Part shown: positions 16,456-24,118 of the stretch, one piece after another
Position numbering within the stretch: the stretch's first letter is position 1
Layout of the letters: the number at the start of each line of letters is the position of its first letter
NCBI GenBank assembly: GCA_902533625.1
Contig: CACAMI010000015.1
Location: forward strand, 1-34,251
DNA length: 34,251 nt
Origin: an uncultured Alphaproteobacteria bacterium
Lineage (GTDB): Bacteria; Pseudomonadota; Alphaproteobacteria; Rhodobacterales; Rhodobacteraceae
Direction: 5' to 3'
The notes under the pieces: generated by a model
The model's database searches: none
What the model saw: only the letters and a program-made list of their open reading frames with translations
Told to the model about the DNA's origin: nothing
Made by a program: the position numbers and the translations under genes

Positions 16456-16523
16456 TGCATTTCTCCTATTGAAGTTATTTTAATGTGAAATTGATTTTCG
16501 TCAATCTTTTGAATTCATATAAA

Positions 16524-17264
16524 TTAAATAACCTTTAATTTAGATTTGAAACTTTTGAACTGGCCTTGTGCAAGTTTAGATAAGTCTTCAGGATCAAGAA
16601 GTATAATGTTATTTTTATTAGCTAAATCAATTGATTGACTTGTAAATCCTATTGGAGAGGCAATTATAAACATATCATCAATATCATTCTCTAGCTTTAT
16701 AGCTAAAGCATTTCGGAGATGTGAAATATCAACCTTAAGCTTTGTTTGAGGGCATATTATTTTTATTTTCCTAGATCCATCTGTTCCAGATATATTTATT
16801 CCGCCGTCACCTGTCACAAATGTTCTTGAAACCTCCCAGCCAACTTTTCCGAATAGCGAGAAGACAGCTTGTTCAAACTCTAACCCAGAATATTTACTCC
16901 AATACAACGGCTCTGATTCAAGAGTTTCTATGCGCCAAGCTTTAATATCACTTTCAAATTTTAGAGCATGGATTTTTTCAGATTCAAGAAAGATCCTCTT
17001 TCTTTTTGCTTTCCATATAAAAATAATATAGGAAAACAGTAATAGAGTTATGCCAAAAGCAGTCCCTAATATCATGCCATATTTAAAGAACTGCGAAAAA
17101 GGATTAAAACCGGCGAGAAGTATGTAGCTTCCGCAAAATCCTAACGGGTAGGCTGCTAATAACCAGCGAAGGTAAAAAACGAAAATAATGGCTTCTATCT
17201 GAGCCTCAATTTCAACGCTGGAAATTTTTAAGGTTCCATATTTACTTCGTAAAGGTTTTTCCAT
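16524..17264 (-). CDS. membrane-anchored Mrr-like (restriction endonuclease-like fold) protein
   Basis: A 246-residue protein with two N-terminal transmembrane segments (about 25-52 and 62-84), a basic KAKRKRIF turn, then a cytosolic Mrr_cat-like domain from about 120. That domain shows SGLEFEQAVFSLFGKVGWEV, the TGDGGIN turn and DDMFIIASPIGFTSQS. The PD-(D/E)xK site is altered: GDGGxD is GDGGIN (Asn157 for the second Asp), and the QxK appears only as Gln173-Thr-Lys175, preceded by an atypical Cys-Pro. Known of the family: Mrr cleaves modified DNA, and membrane-bound relatives are common but uncharacterised. Catalysis is doubtful here. The gene is divergent from the SDR. Confidence 0.78.
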   Translation of the reverse strand: MEKPLRSKYGTLKISSVEIEAQIEAIIFVFYLRWLLAAYPLGFCGSYILLAGFNPFSQFFKYGMILGTAFGITLLLFSYIIFIWKAKRKRIFLESEKIHALKFESDIKAWRIETLESEPLYWSKYSGLEFEQAVFSLFGKVGWEVSRTFVTGDGGINISGTDGSRKIKIICPQTKLKVDISHLRNALAIKLENDIDDMFIIASPIGFTSQSIDLANKNNIILLDPEDLSKLAQGQFKSFKSKLKVI

Positions 17265-17353
17265 CCATTTACTTTATATAATCTTTTAAATGGTTTAAAC
17301 TTTTTTAAGTGATGGAGAAATATTTTAAATTCACCTTTTTAGGTAAATAAAAG

Positions 17354-17384
17354 AGGTTTGACAAACCTGATAAAATAAGTCAGG
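17354..17384 (+). promoter_or_regulatory. promoter/operator of the SDR gene
   Basis: A consensus -35 TTGACA (17358-17363) sits inside the perfect palindrome AGGTTTG-A-CAAACCT (17354-17368). It overlaps a second inverted repeat CCTGA...TCAGG (17366-17370 and 17380-17384), which would cover the spacer and -10. The -10 at 17 bp spacing is poor (CAGGAT), as expected for a regulated promoter. Confidence 0.5.
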
Positions 17385-17417
17385 ATAAGGTGTAGAAAGT
17401 CAAAATGATATAATGTA

Positions 17418-18140
17418 ATGAAATCAGTTCTTTTAACAGGTGCTAGTAGAGGAATAGGTCACGCTACAGTAAAAAAATTTGGTAGCGAAGGCTGGAGAGT
17501 TATTACTTGCTCTAGACAGAAGTTTGATGATAGATGTCCATGGCCTGGAGGAAAAGATAATCACATTCAGGTAGATCTAGCCAGCCCTTCTAACACCATT
17601 GAAGCTATAGAAAATTTGAAAAAAAAGCTGGATGGAAAGTTACATGCGTTGGTTAATAATGCTGGAATATCTCCTAAAACCGTAGATGGAAAAAGATTAA
17701 ATACATTAGAGACTGATCTCAGTATATGGGGACAGGTGTTTCATGTTAATTTTTTTTCTTCAGTAGTTTTAGCTCGGGGTTTAAAAAATGAACTCGTAAA
17801 AGGAAAAGGTTCAATAGTTAACGTTACTTCAATTGCTGGAAGTAGAGTTCACCCTTTTGCTGGTGCGGCATATGCTACATCCAAAGCTGCGCTGGCTGCT
17901 TTGACAAGAGAAATGTCTTTTGATTTTGGCCCATTAGGGGTGAGAGTTAATGCCATAGCTCCTGGAGAAGTGGACACAGGTATATTGAGTGAGGGAACAA
18001 AAGATATGATTAAAGATCTTCCATTACGGAGATTGGGAAGCCCTCAAGAAGTTGCTGATACAATATTTTATCTTTGCTCAGATCAATCTACTTATGTTTC
18101 TGGTACAGAGATTGAAATTAATGGCGGACAACACGTATAG
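17418..18140 (+). CDS. short-chain dehydrogenase/reductase (FabG-like SDR)
   Basis: A 240-residue classical SDR. Cofactor motif TGASRGIG at 7-14, NNAG at 80-83, and the catalytic tetrad Asn111 (HVNFF), Ser138, Tyr152 and Lys156 (YATSK) are all present. The PGEVDTG stretch and the C-terminal VSGTEIEINGGQ match FabG-like enzymes that oxidise or reduce a hydroxy/keto group with NAD(P)H. After the first beta strand comes CSRQKFD, so an Arg at 33 could favour NADP. Substrate unknown. The Shine-Dalgarno site is weak, but the upstream palindromes suggest regulated expression. Its stop is 10 nt from the converging nitronate monooxygenase-like gene. Confidence 0.9.
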   Translation: MKSVLLTGASRGIGHATVKKFGSEGWRVITCSRQKFDDRCPWPGGKDNHIQVDLASPSNTIEAIENLKKKLDGKLHALVNNAGISPKTVDGKRLNTLETDLSIWGQVFHVNFFSSVVLARGLKNELVKGKGSIVNVTSIAGSRVHPFAGAAYATSKAALAALTREMSFDFGPLGVRVNAIAPGEVDTGILSEGTKDMIKDLPLRRLGSPQEVADTIFYLCSDQSTYVSGTEIEINGGQHV

Positions 18141-18150
18141 ATTTTACGAG

Positions 18151-19137
18151 CTATGTTTCCATTTTAATATAGTTTTTACATTCTAAAAATTCATTTTCAA
18201 TTCTTGTAACAAGATTTTCCGTGCTTAAGATAGACCTTATTGGACTTATGCCCTGGCCAGAGCCCCAAATTTCCTTCCAGGCTTTTGGTTTATTTGATAG
18301 TTCGTCAAAGTTCATAGAATCCGGACTGGCTGCAGGCAAATTGGCGACATCTAACCCAGCAGCTTCAATAGATGGGCCTAAGTAATTGCCTGGTACACCT
18401 GTGAAAAGGCTAGAATTAATGATATTTTCCGAACTACATTCTATAAGCATTTCTTTATATTTTTGATCTGCATTTGCTTCCTGTGTAGCAATAAAAGGTG
18501 TGCCAATGTAGCCTAGGTTTGCGCCCAAAGCTAATGCTGCCATCAAGGATTGGCCAGTAGAAATAGATCCAGAAAGTAATAGTGGACCATTAAACCAGGA
18601 TCGAATTTCATCAACTAAAGCAAATGGTGATAAATTTCCTGCATGGCCTCCTGCTCCTGAGGCTACAGCTATCAGGCCATCAGCGCCCTTCATTATTGCT
18701 TTCTTTGCAAAAGTGTTATTGATTACGTCGTGAAAAACGAGCGCCCCACAGGAATGAGCGGCCTCATTTACTTCCTCGCGTGCTCCTAAAGAGGTGATCC
18801 ATAAAGGAACCTCCCATTTTACGCAAATATCGATGTCCCTCCTTAATCTGCTATTAGACCTATGTACAATTTGGTTGACTGCAAACGGTGCTGCAGGTTT
18901 GTCTGGATTCTTTTGATTGTATTTGTCTAATTCCTCCGTTATCTCTTTAAGCCATTTCTCTAAAACAGGCTCTGCATTAGAATTGTCTCTAGCATTTAAG
19001 GCAGGAAAGCTTCCAATTATGCCAGCCTTACACTGAGCTATAACAAGCTTAGGTACCGAAATTATAAATAAGGGAGCTGCCATCACTGGCAATCGCAACT
19101 GCTTCACTAACTTTTCAAAAATTATTTGGGCTGCCAT
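18151..19137 (-). CDS. nitronate monooxygenase-like FMN enzyme (NPD family)
   Basis: The frame reaches a TTG at 19149, but that codon is part of the ribosome site TTGAGGAAAACC, so the ATG at 19137 is the start (328 aa). An FMN TIM-barrel of the 2-nitropropane dioxygenase/FabK family: RLPVMAAPLFIIS at the N-terminus, AVNQIVHRSN in the middle, the ASGAGGHAG motif that holds FMN and the active-site His, and GSISTGQSLMAALALGANLGYIGTPF at the C-terminal phosphate site. Members oxidise nitronates or reduce enoyl-ACP; this branch resembles the former. It is the last gene of a minus-strand run, 50 nt after the ureohydrolase. Confidence 0.88.
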   Translation of the reverse strand: MAAQIIFEKLVKQLRLPVMAAPLFIISVPKLVIAQCKAGIIGSFPALNARDNSNAEPVLEKWLKEITEELDKYNQKNPDKPAAPFAVNQIVHRSNSRLRRDIDICVKWEVPLWITSLGAREEVNEAAHSCGALVFHDVINNTFAKKAIMKGADGLIAVASGAGGHAGNLSPFALVDEIRSWFNGPLLLSGSISTGQSLMAALALGANLGYIGTPFIATQEANADQKYKEMLIECSSENIINSSLFTGVPGNYLGPSIEAAGLDVANLPAASPDSMNFDELSNKPKAWKEIWGSGQGISPIRSILSTENLVTRIENEFLECKNYIKMET

Positions 19138-19187
19138 GGTTTTCCTCAAATTTAACCAATTTGTACAACTAAGAGGTCAAACAAAAA

Positions 19188-20162
19188 TCAGCCCAAATTG
19201 TCTGCAATAACGCTAATCATTTCAAACATTATTGAGCAAGCGGTATGAGCAGTAATTTGATTTGGGCTGTCTTTCGTAGGCATCATACACACTATATCAC
19301 CACCTATAACATTTAAATTTCTTGTTGACTGAATTATCTCAATTGCCTCGTCTATATTAAAGCCCATTGCTCCAGGTTCTAGATTTGAAACTCCAGGTGC
19401 AATTGTTGGATCTAGGCAATCCAAGTCAAATGTAATATATATCGGGTTCTTTCTTAATGTTTTTTGTATTTCCTCCACTACACTAACAATACCCCTTTTT
19501 CTAAACTCTTTCATAGTGACAATATTGTATCCATAGTCATAAGAAGGTTCTAACCAATCCGCTGTTCTTAGGTGCCCTCTCAGCCCGATTTGCATTGATG
19601 TTTTTGGGATTACTTTTCCTTGATCAGCTAAGTATGCACCCCAGTGTGCCGCTGATTTTTTTGCTCCCAGGAAATGATCTACCTTGGTAAAAACATCCGT
19701 ATGGGCATCTAAGTGTAGAATGCTTACCGGTAGACCGTTTGATAGATTGCCTCCTCCGAGAGCCTGAAGAATTCCTCCTGTTATCGAATGATCTCCCCCA
19801 ATGGAAATAGGTTTAGCACCACAAGAGTCAATTCTTCTATAGAAATTGGTTATTTGTTCTATGCAATGTTCATTGTTGTTTGCTTGAGGAAAAGGGACAT
19901 CTCCAACATCTACTATTCTTGCTTTTTTCCAAGGGTCAAGATTAAATTCATTATGAAACCTTCTACCTAACGCTGAAACATTTCGAAGTGCCCTAGGGCC
20001 TAGGTGTTGATCTCTTTCAGTTGTCCCATTCCCCGTGGAATGAGGTACGCCAACTAATGCAATATCTTTACCCTCTGGATCCTCATTTGGACATCTAAAT
20101 AGTGTAGGTATCCCCCACCAATATAAATTGTCCATCATTGATTGATCGTGCTTTTCTGCCAC
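19188..20162 (-). CDS. ureohydrolase superfamily (agmatinase-like) with altered guanidine pocket
   Basis: A 324-residue arginase/agmatinase-fold enzyme, which would hydrolyse a guanidino compound to urea plus amine using two metal ions (usually Mn). All metal ligands are present: His125 (GGDHS), Asp152, His154, Asp156 (DAHTD), Asp246 and Asp248 (FDLD), then DPTIAPG. The Glu that clamps the guanidinium group in arginase (motif D-x-x-E) is here Cys292 (GGDIVCMMPTKD). That makes the substrate uncertain: agmatine, guanidinobutyrate, another guanidine, or something unrelated. The gene starts 33 nt after the thioesterase-like gene and probably belongs to the same minus-strand operon. Confidence 0.88.
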   Translation of the reverse strand: MAEKHDQSMMDNLYWWGIPTLFRCPNEDPEGKDIALVGVPHSTGNGTTERDQHLGPRALRNVSALGRRFHNEFNLDPWKKARIVDVGDVPFPQANNNEHCIEQITNFYRRIDSCGAKPISIGGDHSITGGILQALGGGNLSNGLPVSILHLDAHTDVFTKVDHFLGAKKSAAHWGAYLADQGKVIPKTSMQIGLRGHLRTADWLEPSYDYGYNIVTMKEFRKRGIVSVVEEIQKTLRKNPIYITFDLDCLDPTIAPGVSNLEPGAMGFNIDEAIEIIQSTRNLNVIGGDIVCMMPTKDSPNQITAHTACSIMFEMISVIADNLG

Positions 20163-20195
20163 TATTTTCTCCTCAGAGTTATGCTAAAAATTTTG

Positions 20196-21098
20196 TTAGT
20201 TAAGGTCAATAAGAATAGCTTCAAGGGATTCAAACATTTTTTGTGGCATTGCAATAGCTTTTCTCTCTTTTAGGTCTAAAGTGATTACAAGTGCTTCAGC
20301 TTCTGCTAATAATATTCCGCTTTTGGCATCAAATATCCAGTGCCGCCACGTAAAAGTTTTTTCACCCAAATCAACCAAACCACTTCTTATTGTTAAAGGA
20401 GTACCAATTCCAGCAAAGCTCTCATATTTAAATGAGTATTCTAAGGCAGCTCCGCCAAACCTATTTCTATCAGTCTTTGAAAGAGATTCCGCTAAAATAT
20501 TTGGAACCGCGTTTGAAATAATTGACATATAGTTTTCGAATCCCATACATTTGTCGTCGTCGACTTCGCTAGAAGAAGCTATGCCTAAAAAAGTTTCTTG
20601 CATACCTAATCCTAATGCTAACTCTATTGAGGGCAGTAGCTTTTTTTTCTTAGTTAATTTTAAGCCCTTAGGCTTGCCATATTCAGGGGTAGGAAAGGGG
20701 TATTTTTCGTATGCGCCTTGCAATAAATTTTGAATATTTTTGTTTTTCTTCTCTTTAATTCGAAAACTCAATGAGAAAGAGGCGGACGGCTCTTTGCTTA
20801 ATAATTCTTTCATAACCATAGTTAAAGTAAATGAATTATTGTTAAGTGAATTGATCCCAACGTCAATGAATAGAGGCGATCCGGCTTTCTGCTCAGCTAG
20901 GTACCTTAGATGAGATTCTTCGAGGATAAAAAATTCATTAAAACTCATAGCATTATTGGGATTAATGTCATTTTTCAAGAAGAATAATTTTAAGGCATGG
21001 TTCGCTTTTTTAAGGTAAAACTGAACATTCATATGACCCATATGGTCTATTTCCCAGGCTTCTACAGATCCTTTATAGCAGGTCATATAATTAATCAT
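20196..21098 (-). CDS. tandem hotdog-fold acyl-CoA thioesterase-like protein
   Basis: A 300-residue protein made of two 4HBT-like hotdog units. The first (about 5-130) starts with WEIDHMGHMNVQFYL, the classic Asp/His-containing entry of YbgC-type thioesterases. The second (about 160-285) contains GAALEYSFKYES and TFTWRHWIFDAKSG. A linker around 130-160 is Lys- and Pro-rich. Thioesterase activity is a family inference; the acyl-CoA is unknown. Similar proteins lie in carnitine and betaine catabolic clusters, an attractive but unproven link here. The start could be either of two Met four codons apart; neither has a strong ribosome site. Confidence 0.78.
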   Translation of the reverse strand: MINYMTCYKGSVEAWEIDHMGHMNVQFYLKKANHALKLFFLKNDINPNNAMSFNEFFILEESHLRYLAEQKAGSPLFIDVGINSLNNNSFTLTMVMKELLSKEPSASFSLSFRIKEKKNKNIQNLLQGAYEKYPFPTPEYGKPKGLKLTKKKKLLPSIELALGLGMQETFLGIASSSEVDDDKCMGFENYMSIISNAVPNILAESLSKTDRNRFGGAALEYSFKYESFAGIGTPLTIRSGLVDLGEKTFTWRHWIFDAKSGILLAEAEALVITLDLKERKAIAMPQKMFESLEAILIDLN

Positions 21099-21169
21099 AT
21101 CGGGCTTAGGCTCCGTTTTTTTAAAGTAATAATATTCCGATCAGTTTTAATTTCTGATAAAAAATAATG

Positions 21170-22081
21170 TTAATCAAAGGTACTTGCAAGTACCTTAAGT
21201 GGTTCTTTCCCAATAGAAATTTTAACAGGAATATCTCCTAAGTATTCCCCATCAGCATATACATATTTTCCAAATTTATCTGGAGAATCTGTTGTAATTT
21301 TAAAAGATTGCCCGAAACGACTTTCTACAGCAGAGTCAGTTAAATGGCTCCCTGTTATTACTTTCCTAATTAGTCCTAAGGCTTTCAATTTGCCAATGCT
21401 ATTTGCAGCTAATAAATTAAGCTTATTTTTATGGGCATTTGCTTCGGGAGCAATAGGTAGGCCTCCTCCAGTGTACGTCCCTGCAGCAACAACAATTATT
21501 ATAGAGTTAAATTTTAAGGACTTTTCATCCATCTTGAGTTTATAAACGTAGGTTCTTAACTTAAATAGACTTATTATTGCTGCAGTTAGGTAAAGTAATT
21601 TCCCTTTAAGAATGGGAATCTGAGTAGCCCTAAAGGCTGCAGTTGATAGCATGCCAACACCTGCGCAGGTTAGTCCAATACCTTTCCGGTTATTTTCAAA
21701 GTTTAGAGTTAAATATTTTACTTCAACGCATTTTTTTTTCAAAAAAGCATTAGCCGCTTTTTCAAAAGATATTATCCCTATATTTTTAGCAAAGTCATTG
21801 CCTCTGCCCATAGGGCAAACCGCCATTACTCCTCTATTTCTTATTACTTCGGAAGCAATGATATTAATCGTTCCATCCCCTCCGCACGCTACAATCAAGC
21901 TACCTTTTTTTACCTCCTGACAAGTTGTGTAAGCAGTTTCAATGGGTGAATTGCAGATAATTATTTCCGAATTTTGAGCATCGAAGTACCGCTTTAGTAT
22001 CTTAACCTTTTCACTTTCGGTAAATTTGCCAGACAGTGGATTGACAATGAAGGAAGTTCTCTTGAACGAGACAGTTTCCAT
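21170..22081 (-). CDS. diacylglycerol/lipid kinase family protein (YegS/DgkB-like)
   Basis: I choose the ATG at 22081 (303 aa) over a TTG at 22093. The DAGK catalytic domain is clear: IVNPLSGK near the N-terminus, the ATP loop CGGDGTIN, and CPMGRGNDFAKN, where most members have PLGTGNDFA. The C-terminal half continues with TGGGLPIAPEA and ends in DGEYLGD..PVKI, as in YegS-type lipid kinases. It would phosphorylate a diacylglycerol or related lipid at the membrane. It sits between an HxlR regulator and the thioesterase-like gene on the same strand. Confidence 0.88.
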   Translation of the reverse strand: METVSFKRTSFIVNPLSGKFTESEKVKILKRYFDAQNSEIIICNSPIETAYTTCQEVKKGSLIVACGGDGTINIIASEVIRNRGVMAVCPMGRGNDFAKNIGIISFEKAANAFLKKKCVEVKYLTLNFENNRKGIGLTCAGVGMLSTAAFRATQIPILKGKLLYLTAAIISLFKLRTYVYKLKMDEKSLKFNSIIIVVAAGTYTGGGLPIAPEANAHKNKLNLLAANSIGKLKALGLIRKVITGSHLTDSAVESRFGQSFKITTDSPDKFGKYVYADGEYLGDIPVKISIGKEPLKVLASTFD

Positions 22082-22147
22082 TTTAATAATCAAATAAAAT
22101 TTTTAATACGAAATTTGCTAATGAAAAAAACATATTGCAGAATTTGT

Positions 22148-22582
22148 TTAGCTCATCTTAAAAGATATATCACTAAATTCATTGATTATTTTTTTATCAG
22201 AACCTATCAGCTCTAATGCAATCTCTTTCCCATTCTGGTCAACAGCTTCGAGTTTACCTCCTTCCACATCTGGCATCCATTTTTCCGACCATTTTATTAT
22301 AGAAATCATTGTCTTTAATAGATCCCAGCATTTTTGAGTTGGCTTATACTCTGCCCTTTTTCTAGCTGGAGGTATGACTCTTTTTATTATGCCATCTAAC
22401 TCCATCGCTCTCAGACGTTGGGTTAGGAGATTTCTGGACATTTTTAGGCTGCGTTGAAATCCTTCAAAGGTTGAGACCCCGTTCATTAAATCTCTTGCTA
22501 TTAAAAGGGTCCATTGATCTCCGAAATTACATAATGCTTTTGCTATAGGGCAGCTTTGACCACTAATAGTCCTTTTACTCAT
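22148..22582 (-). CDS. HxlR-family winged-helix transcriptional regulator
   Basis: A 144-residue regulator with the HxlR pattern: CPIAKALCNFGDQWTLLIARDLM, FEGFQRSLKMSRNLLTQRLRAME as the recognition helix region, and DGIIKR leading to the wing (residues about 11-100). The N-terminal Cys11, conserved in many HxlR proteins, is present and may sense reactive electrophiles or oxidants. It is the first gene of a minus-strand run (lipid kinase, thioesterase, ureohydrolase, nitronate monooxygenase-like). Two direct repeats lie just before its start and overlap its ribosome site, so it may control itself and the run. Confidence 0.92.
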   Translation of the reverse strand: MSKRTISGQSCPIAKALCNFGDQWTLLIARDLMNGVSTFEGFQRSLKMSRNLLTQRLRAMELDGIIKRVIPPARKRAEYKPTQKCWDLLKTMISIIKWSEKWMPDVEGGKLEAVDQNGKEIALELIGSDKKIINEFSDISFKMS

Positions 22583-22587
22583 TTTGG

Positions 22588-22614
22588 TTACCTACTATTT
22601 ATATCTTACCTACT
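22588..22614 (-). promoter_or_regulatory. direct repeat before the HxlR gene, candidate operator
   Basis: AGTAGGTAA (minus strand) occurs twice, complement at 22588-22596 and 22606-22614, 18 bp apart. The nearer copy includes the AGGT that serves as ribosome site six bases before the HxlR start. HxlR-type regulators commonly bind repeated sites near their own genes. Confidence 0.5.
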
Positions 22615-22689
22615 CAAGAATTTCTTGCATACTTCATTCACAAAGTAAACGAAAAAAAAGTTACTTTTTTATTTAATAAAGTCACTTTT

Positions 22690-23202
22690 TTAATTTTCAC
22701 TATTTAGGGTATCTTGGATTGATCTAATAGCTAGGTTGAGGCTATAGAATTCTTCTAGATCATCATGTGTTTTTTCACTCAATTTTCGAACATAAGAAGA
22801 AAAAGCCTTTTCTGAGAAAGGGCTTGCCTGAATGCAACCAAAATCATCGGAGACAATCCACCCTTCTTTGAGACAGTAATCTATCATAGTTTTTGCTGCA
22901 GGTTTACTTATGTTTAATTCAAAAGTAACTTTATCGGCACTTATATATTTCTTCTCATAAAATGCCAAAACCGTTAAGCGAGCAAAAGCAGATCGCACTG
23001 CAGAGGAATTAGCCCAGTTATTGATCTTTGTTAATATCTGGTTATCAAGATATTTTTTCTTAGTGGTTCGATAAATTTCAAGCTCTCTTTTAGCCACAAT
23101 TTTACTAATCTTAGTCTCAAGGGCTTTTATCAAAAGCTGTAGCCCTCTTTTATTTCTAATATTTATTTTAAGATTTTTTTTATAATTGATATTAGTTTTC
23201 AT
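22690..23202 (-). CDS. winged-helix-like hypothetical protein
   Basis: I choose the ATG at 23202 (170 aa); the frame also reaches a TTG at 23244. The N-terminal 50 residues are very rich in Lys, Arg and Asn. Residues about 62-125 look like a winged helix: SSAVRSAFARLTVLAFYEKKYISAD is followed by a helix-turn-helix KVTFELNISKPAAKTMIDYC and a wing WIVSDDFGCIQ, resembling MarR-type domains. The tail is acidic. DNA binding is a moderate inference; the target is unknown. It is upstream of the HxlR gene on the same strand, with about 100 bp between them. Confidence 0.68.
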   Translation of the reverse strand: MKTNINYKKNLKINIRNKRGLQLLIKALETKISKIVAKRELEIYRTTKKKYLDNQILTKINNWANSSAVRSAFARLTVLAFYEKKYISADKVTFELNISKPAAKTMIDYCLKEGWIVSDDFGCIQASPFSEKAFSSYVRKLSEKTHDDLEEFYSLNLAIRSIQDTLNSEN

Positions 23203-23559
23203 TATTTTCACTGGTCTTAAATTAATGTTCACATAAATATCCAAAAAATCAGAAACCTCAATATCTGAAGAGTTTAAAAGTGGAATTGTTAAACATTTGC
23301 TTCATTTTTGGGCAATTATTACCAAGTGGGTCAAGTTTTAGTAGTATTTTGGAATAATCTCTTAGGATTCGTTTATTTTTGGAAACCTTTAGTTAAAATT
23401 TGGTAAGCCGTGTTTTATGTTGATTATTAGTTGTAAAACTTCTTGACAGTTAGGTTGATTTAAATCATTAAGTCATGGAATTAAACATGCAGCCCTAGGT
23501 AGGTAAACGCTGAATATTTTTCTTTAGGACCAAAGGGCGCGTACATAAAAGGTTTAGAG
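23203..23559. other. 357-bp intergenic region upstream of rplU
   Basis: A divergent gap between the winged-helix gene and the L21 gene. I found no ORF worth calling and no tRNA. It holds a candidate promoter with a 12-bp palindrome (listed separately). A weak leader stem, GCCCT (23492-23496) with AGGGC (23534-23538), lies just before rplU and could be an L21 leader, though this is speculative. Confidence 0.6.
23443..23471 (+). promoter_or_regulatory. candidate rplU promoter
   Basis: A perfect -35 TTGACA (23443-23448) is followed at 17 bp by a weak -10 (CATTAA, 23466-23471). The palindrome TGATTTAAATCA (23456-23467) fills the spacer. It is about 90 bp before the rplU start. Confidence 0.4.
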
Positions 23560-24093
23560 ATGTTTGCAGTTATTAAGACTGGTGGGAAACAGTATAAAGT
23601 TTCAAATGGTCAAATCTTAAGGCTTGAGAAATTGGCGTCATTTCCTGGAAAAAAAGTTCAATTTAATGAAGTTTTGTTAGTCGGTGGTGATAAAATGGTT
23701 GTTGGGACACCGTTTGTTAAAGATGCTGGAGTGCAGGCAGAAGTGATTGACCAAATTCGAGGCCCAAAAACTATTTCTTTTGTGAAGCGAAGACGAAAAT
23801 CTTCTTCCCAACGAAAGAAGGGTCATAGGCAGAGCTTAACTGTAGTGAAAATTACAAATATTTTGACAGAAGGTGCTCAAAAATCGGGCATAGCTGAGGC
23901 TATTGGCGCCGGTGGTTCTATTGAAGATTTTGGTAATTTTACTGCATCTAAGTCCCCTGCAAAGGCTGAGGCTCCAAAAAAGTCCCCTGCAAAGGCTGAG
24001 GCTCCAAAAAAGTCCCCTGCAAAGGCTGAGACTCCAAAAAAGTCCCCTGCAAAGGCTGATGGCGCAAAATCAAAATCTAGCAAGAAGAGCTAG
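23560..24093 (+). CDS. rplU: 50S ribosomal protein L21 with repetitive basic tail
   Basis: Residues 1-103 are a normal bacterial L21: MFAVIKTGGKQYKVSNGQ at the start, the GTPFVKDAGVQAEV middle, and the basic KRRRKSSSQRKKGHRQSLTVVKI block that binds 23S rRNA. The full product is 177 aa, about 70 more than E. coli L21. After a linker (EAIGAGGSIEDFG) comes a tail built of four 10-residue repeats (KSPAKAEAPK) ending KSSKKS. Alphaproteobacterial L21 often has a C-terminal extension, but this one is repeat-built and histone-H1-like. First gene of the rplU-rpmA-obgE-proBA group, 25 nt before rpmA. Confidence 0.97.
   Translation: MFAVIKTGGKQYKVSNGQILRLEKLASFPGKKVQFNEVLLVGGDKMVVGTPFVKDAGVQAEVIDQIRGPKTISFVKRRRKSSSQRKKGHRQSLTVVKITNILTEGAQKSGIAEAIGAGGSIEDFGNFTASKSPAKAEAPKKSPAKAEAPKKSPAKAETPKKSPAKADGAKSKSSKKS
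23950..24069 (+). repeat. four tandem 30-bp repeats in the 3' end of rplU
   Basis: Units begin at 23950, 23980, 24010 and 24040, each AAGTCCCCTGCAAAGGCTGA followed by a 10-base end. Units 1 and 2 are identical, unit 3 differs by one base (GCT to ACT), and the last third of unit 4 has diverged. The repeat is in frame and codes for KSPAKAEAPK. Near-identity at DNA level points to recent duplication. Confidence 0.95.
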
Positions 24094-24118
24094 GGTAGTT
24101 ATTCTATAGGAGGTAGAA

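Noticed and set aside
17409-17414. TATAAT just before the SDR start as its -10 box
   Set aside because: It ends three bases before the ATG, so transcription would begin inside the gene; there is no -35 at the right distance.
23950-24069. CRISPR-like repeat array
   Set aside because: Direct tandem repeats without spacers, in frame within rplU.
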